Below are positions 19,606 to 20,207 of a DNA stretch of 20,207 nt, in pieces; within the stretch, counting starts at the first letter, position 1, and the number at the start of each line of letters is the position of its first letter. Under the pieces are notes generated by a model that searched no databases, was not told where the DNA came from, and saw only the letters and a program-made list of their open reading frames with translations. The stretch is from an uncultured Collinsella sp. (GTDB lineage: Bacteria > Actinomycetota > Coriobacteriia > Coriobacteriales > Coriobacteriaceae), in the NCBI GenBank assembly GCA_900548075.1, contig URJD01000013.1:1-20207 (forward strand), in the 5' to 3' direction. A program made the translations under genes and the position numbers.

Positions 19606-20207
19606 ATGGACGCTGTTAAAAAATCGGTATCCGTCAAAGACGTGGCGCGCCTCGCGGGCGTGTCGGAGCAGACGGTCTCGCGCACCGTGCACGATTCGCC
19701 CAGCGTGCGCCCCGAGACCAAGGAACGCGTGCGTGCCGCTATGCGCGAGCTGGGGTATCGCCCCAATTTTGCCGGTCGATCGCTGCGCCGTGGCAAGTTT
19801 AAGACCGTCGGCGTCGCCATGTTCAACATTACCGGCACCGGCAATCTCGACCGTATGGAGGGCTTTGCCGCCGCGGCCGACAAACATGGCTATGCCATCA
19901 CCCTCACTAAAGTAGACGGGCATCCGTATACCCTCGAGAGCGCATCGTCGCGCATGAGCGCACTGCCGGTGGATGGCATGGTTGTGATTATGAACCGCAT
20001 GCCGGCGGACTTTGGAACCTTCGAGCCGCTGCCCGGCATGCAGACGGTGCTCGTTACGATGTTGGAGCACCCGCTCTGTTCAACGGTCGATAACGACCAG
20101 TTCGATTGTTCGCGCCAGGTGGTCGAGTACTTGCTGGGGCGGGGGCACAAAACCGTGCACTTTATCTCGTGTCCCGAGCGCTCGCTTTCGGGCATGCAGC
20201 GCGAGGA
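19606..20207 (+). CDS. LacI-family transcriptional regulator of lac module 2 (3' end outside window)
   Basis: The first 200 codons of a repressor paralogous to the 14855 gene; it is cut by the window edge. The helix-turn-helix VSVKDVARLAGVSEQTVSRTVH and hinge NFAGRSLRRGK are followed by the start of the sensor domain. Shared blocks with the paralogue include LPVDGM, (S/L)EHP.CSTV.(D/N)DQ and GHK.V.F(V/I)S. The start is uncertain. ATG 19606 gives an N-terminus like the paralogue's but has no good Shine-Dalgarno site. In-frame ATG 19555 has GAAGG 8 bases upstream and would add 17 residues translated through the 18-bp palindrome, but it lies almost on the predicted transcription start. It is divergent from lacE-lacG module 2 and is the presumed ligand of O1 and O2. 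Confidence 0.85.
   Translation, partial: MDAVKKSVSVKDVARLAGVSEQTVSRTVHDSPSVRPETKERVRAAMRELGYRPNFAGRSLRRGKFKTVGVAMFNITGTGNLDRMEGFAAAADKHGYAITLTKVDGHPYTLESASSRMSALPVDGMVVIMNRMPADFGTFEPLPGMQTVLVTMLEHPLCSTVDNDQFDCSRQVVEYLLGRGHKTVHFISCPERSLSGMQRE

Overview
The window reads as chromosome from a gut-type, moderately high-GC actinobacterium. The gene content (several lactose-family PTS permeases, 6-phospho-beta-galactosidases and a LacC-like kinase in G+C-rich genes with strong Shine-Dalgarno sites) fits a Coriobacteriia member such as Collinsella. The organism is an inference; no rRNA or species marker is present. Most of the window serves uptake of beta-galactosides through the phosphotransferase system, hydrolysis of the 6-phosphate, and the tagatose-6-phosphate route.

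Layout. (1) 1-1693: a tagatose-6-phosphate kinase (lacC), the leftover 3' end of a nagA-like gene, and a YhcH/NanQ-family sugar anomerase, ending at a terminator. (2) 1869-2917: a tRNA-Thr(CGU) on the minus strand, a lone mannose-class EIIB-like protein whose phosphorylatable His is replaced by Tyr, and a gene-free stretch with two palindromic elements. (3) 2944-4966: divergent aldose 1-epimerase (galM) and a DeoR-family regulator. (4) 5023-5382: an array in which a 15-bp motif alternates in orientation every 40 bp. (5) 5399-10935: a region that looks more A/T-rich. It holds a GntR/UTRA regulator and a TIM-barrel-like protein of unknown function, divergent from a lactose/cellobiose-type PTS EIICB, then a broken copy of the DeoR gene and a Fic protein with an elaborate four-site operator. 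(6) 11074-11208: a second, shorter copy of the 40-bp-period array. (7) 11236-20207: two parallel modules, each a lacE (EIICB) - lacG pair on the minus strand with a divergent LacI-family regulator on the plus strand. The second regulator runs off the window end.

How it works together. LacE-type permeases import and phosphorylate the sugar, LacG hydrolyses the 6-phosphate, GalM equilibrates free aldose anomers, and LacC phosphorylates tagatose-6-phosphate. No EIIA (LacF), LacAB isomerase or LacD aldolase is seen here, so these must be encoded elsewhere. Each lac module has palindromes of the form AATGnnRACGTTnnCATT in its divergent promoter region, differing at the positions flanking the core. 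A separate 14-bp motif (TCGGTRAACGGTWG) occurs in front of all three EIICB loci.

The least explained structures are the 40-bp-period alternating arrays on either side of the 5.4-11.0 kb region, the four-site operator of the fic gene, and the 14-bp motif shared by the PTS promoters.
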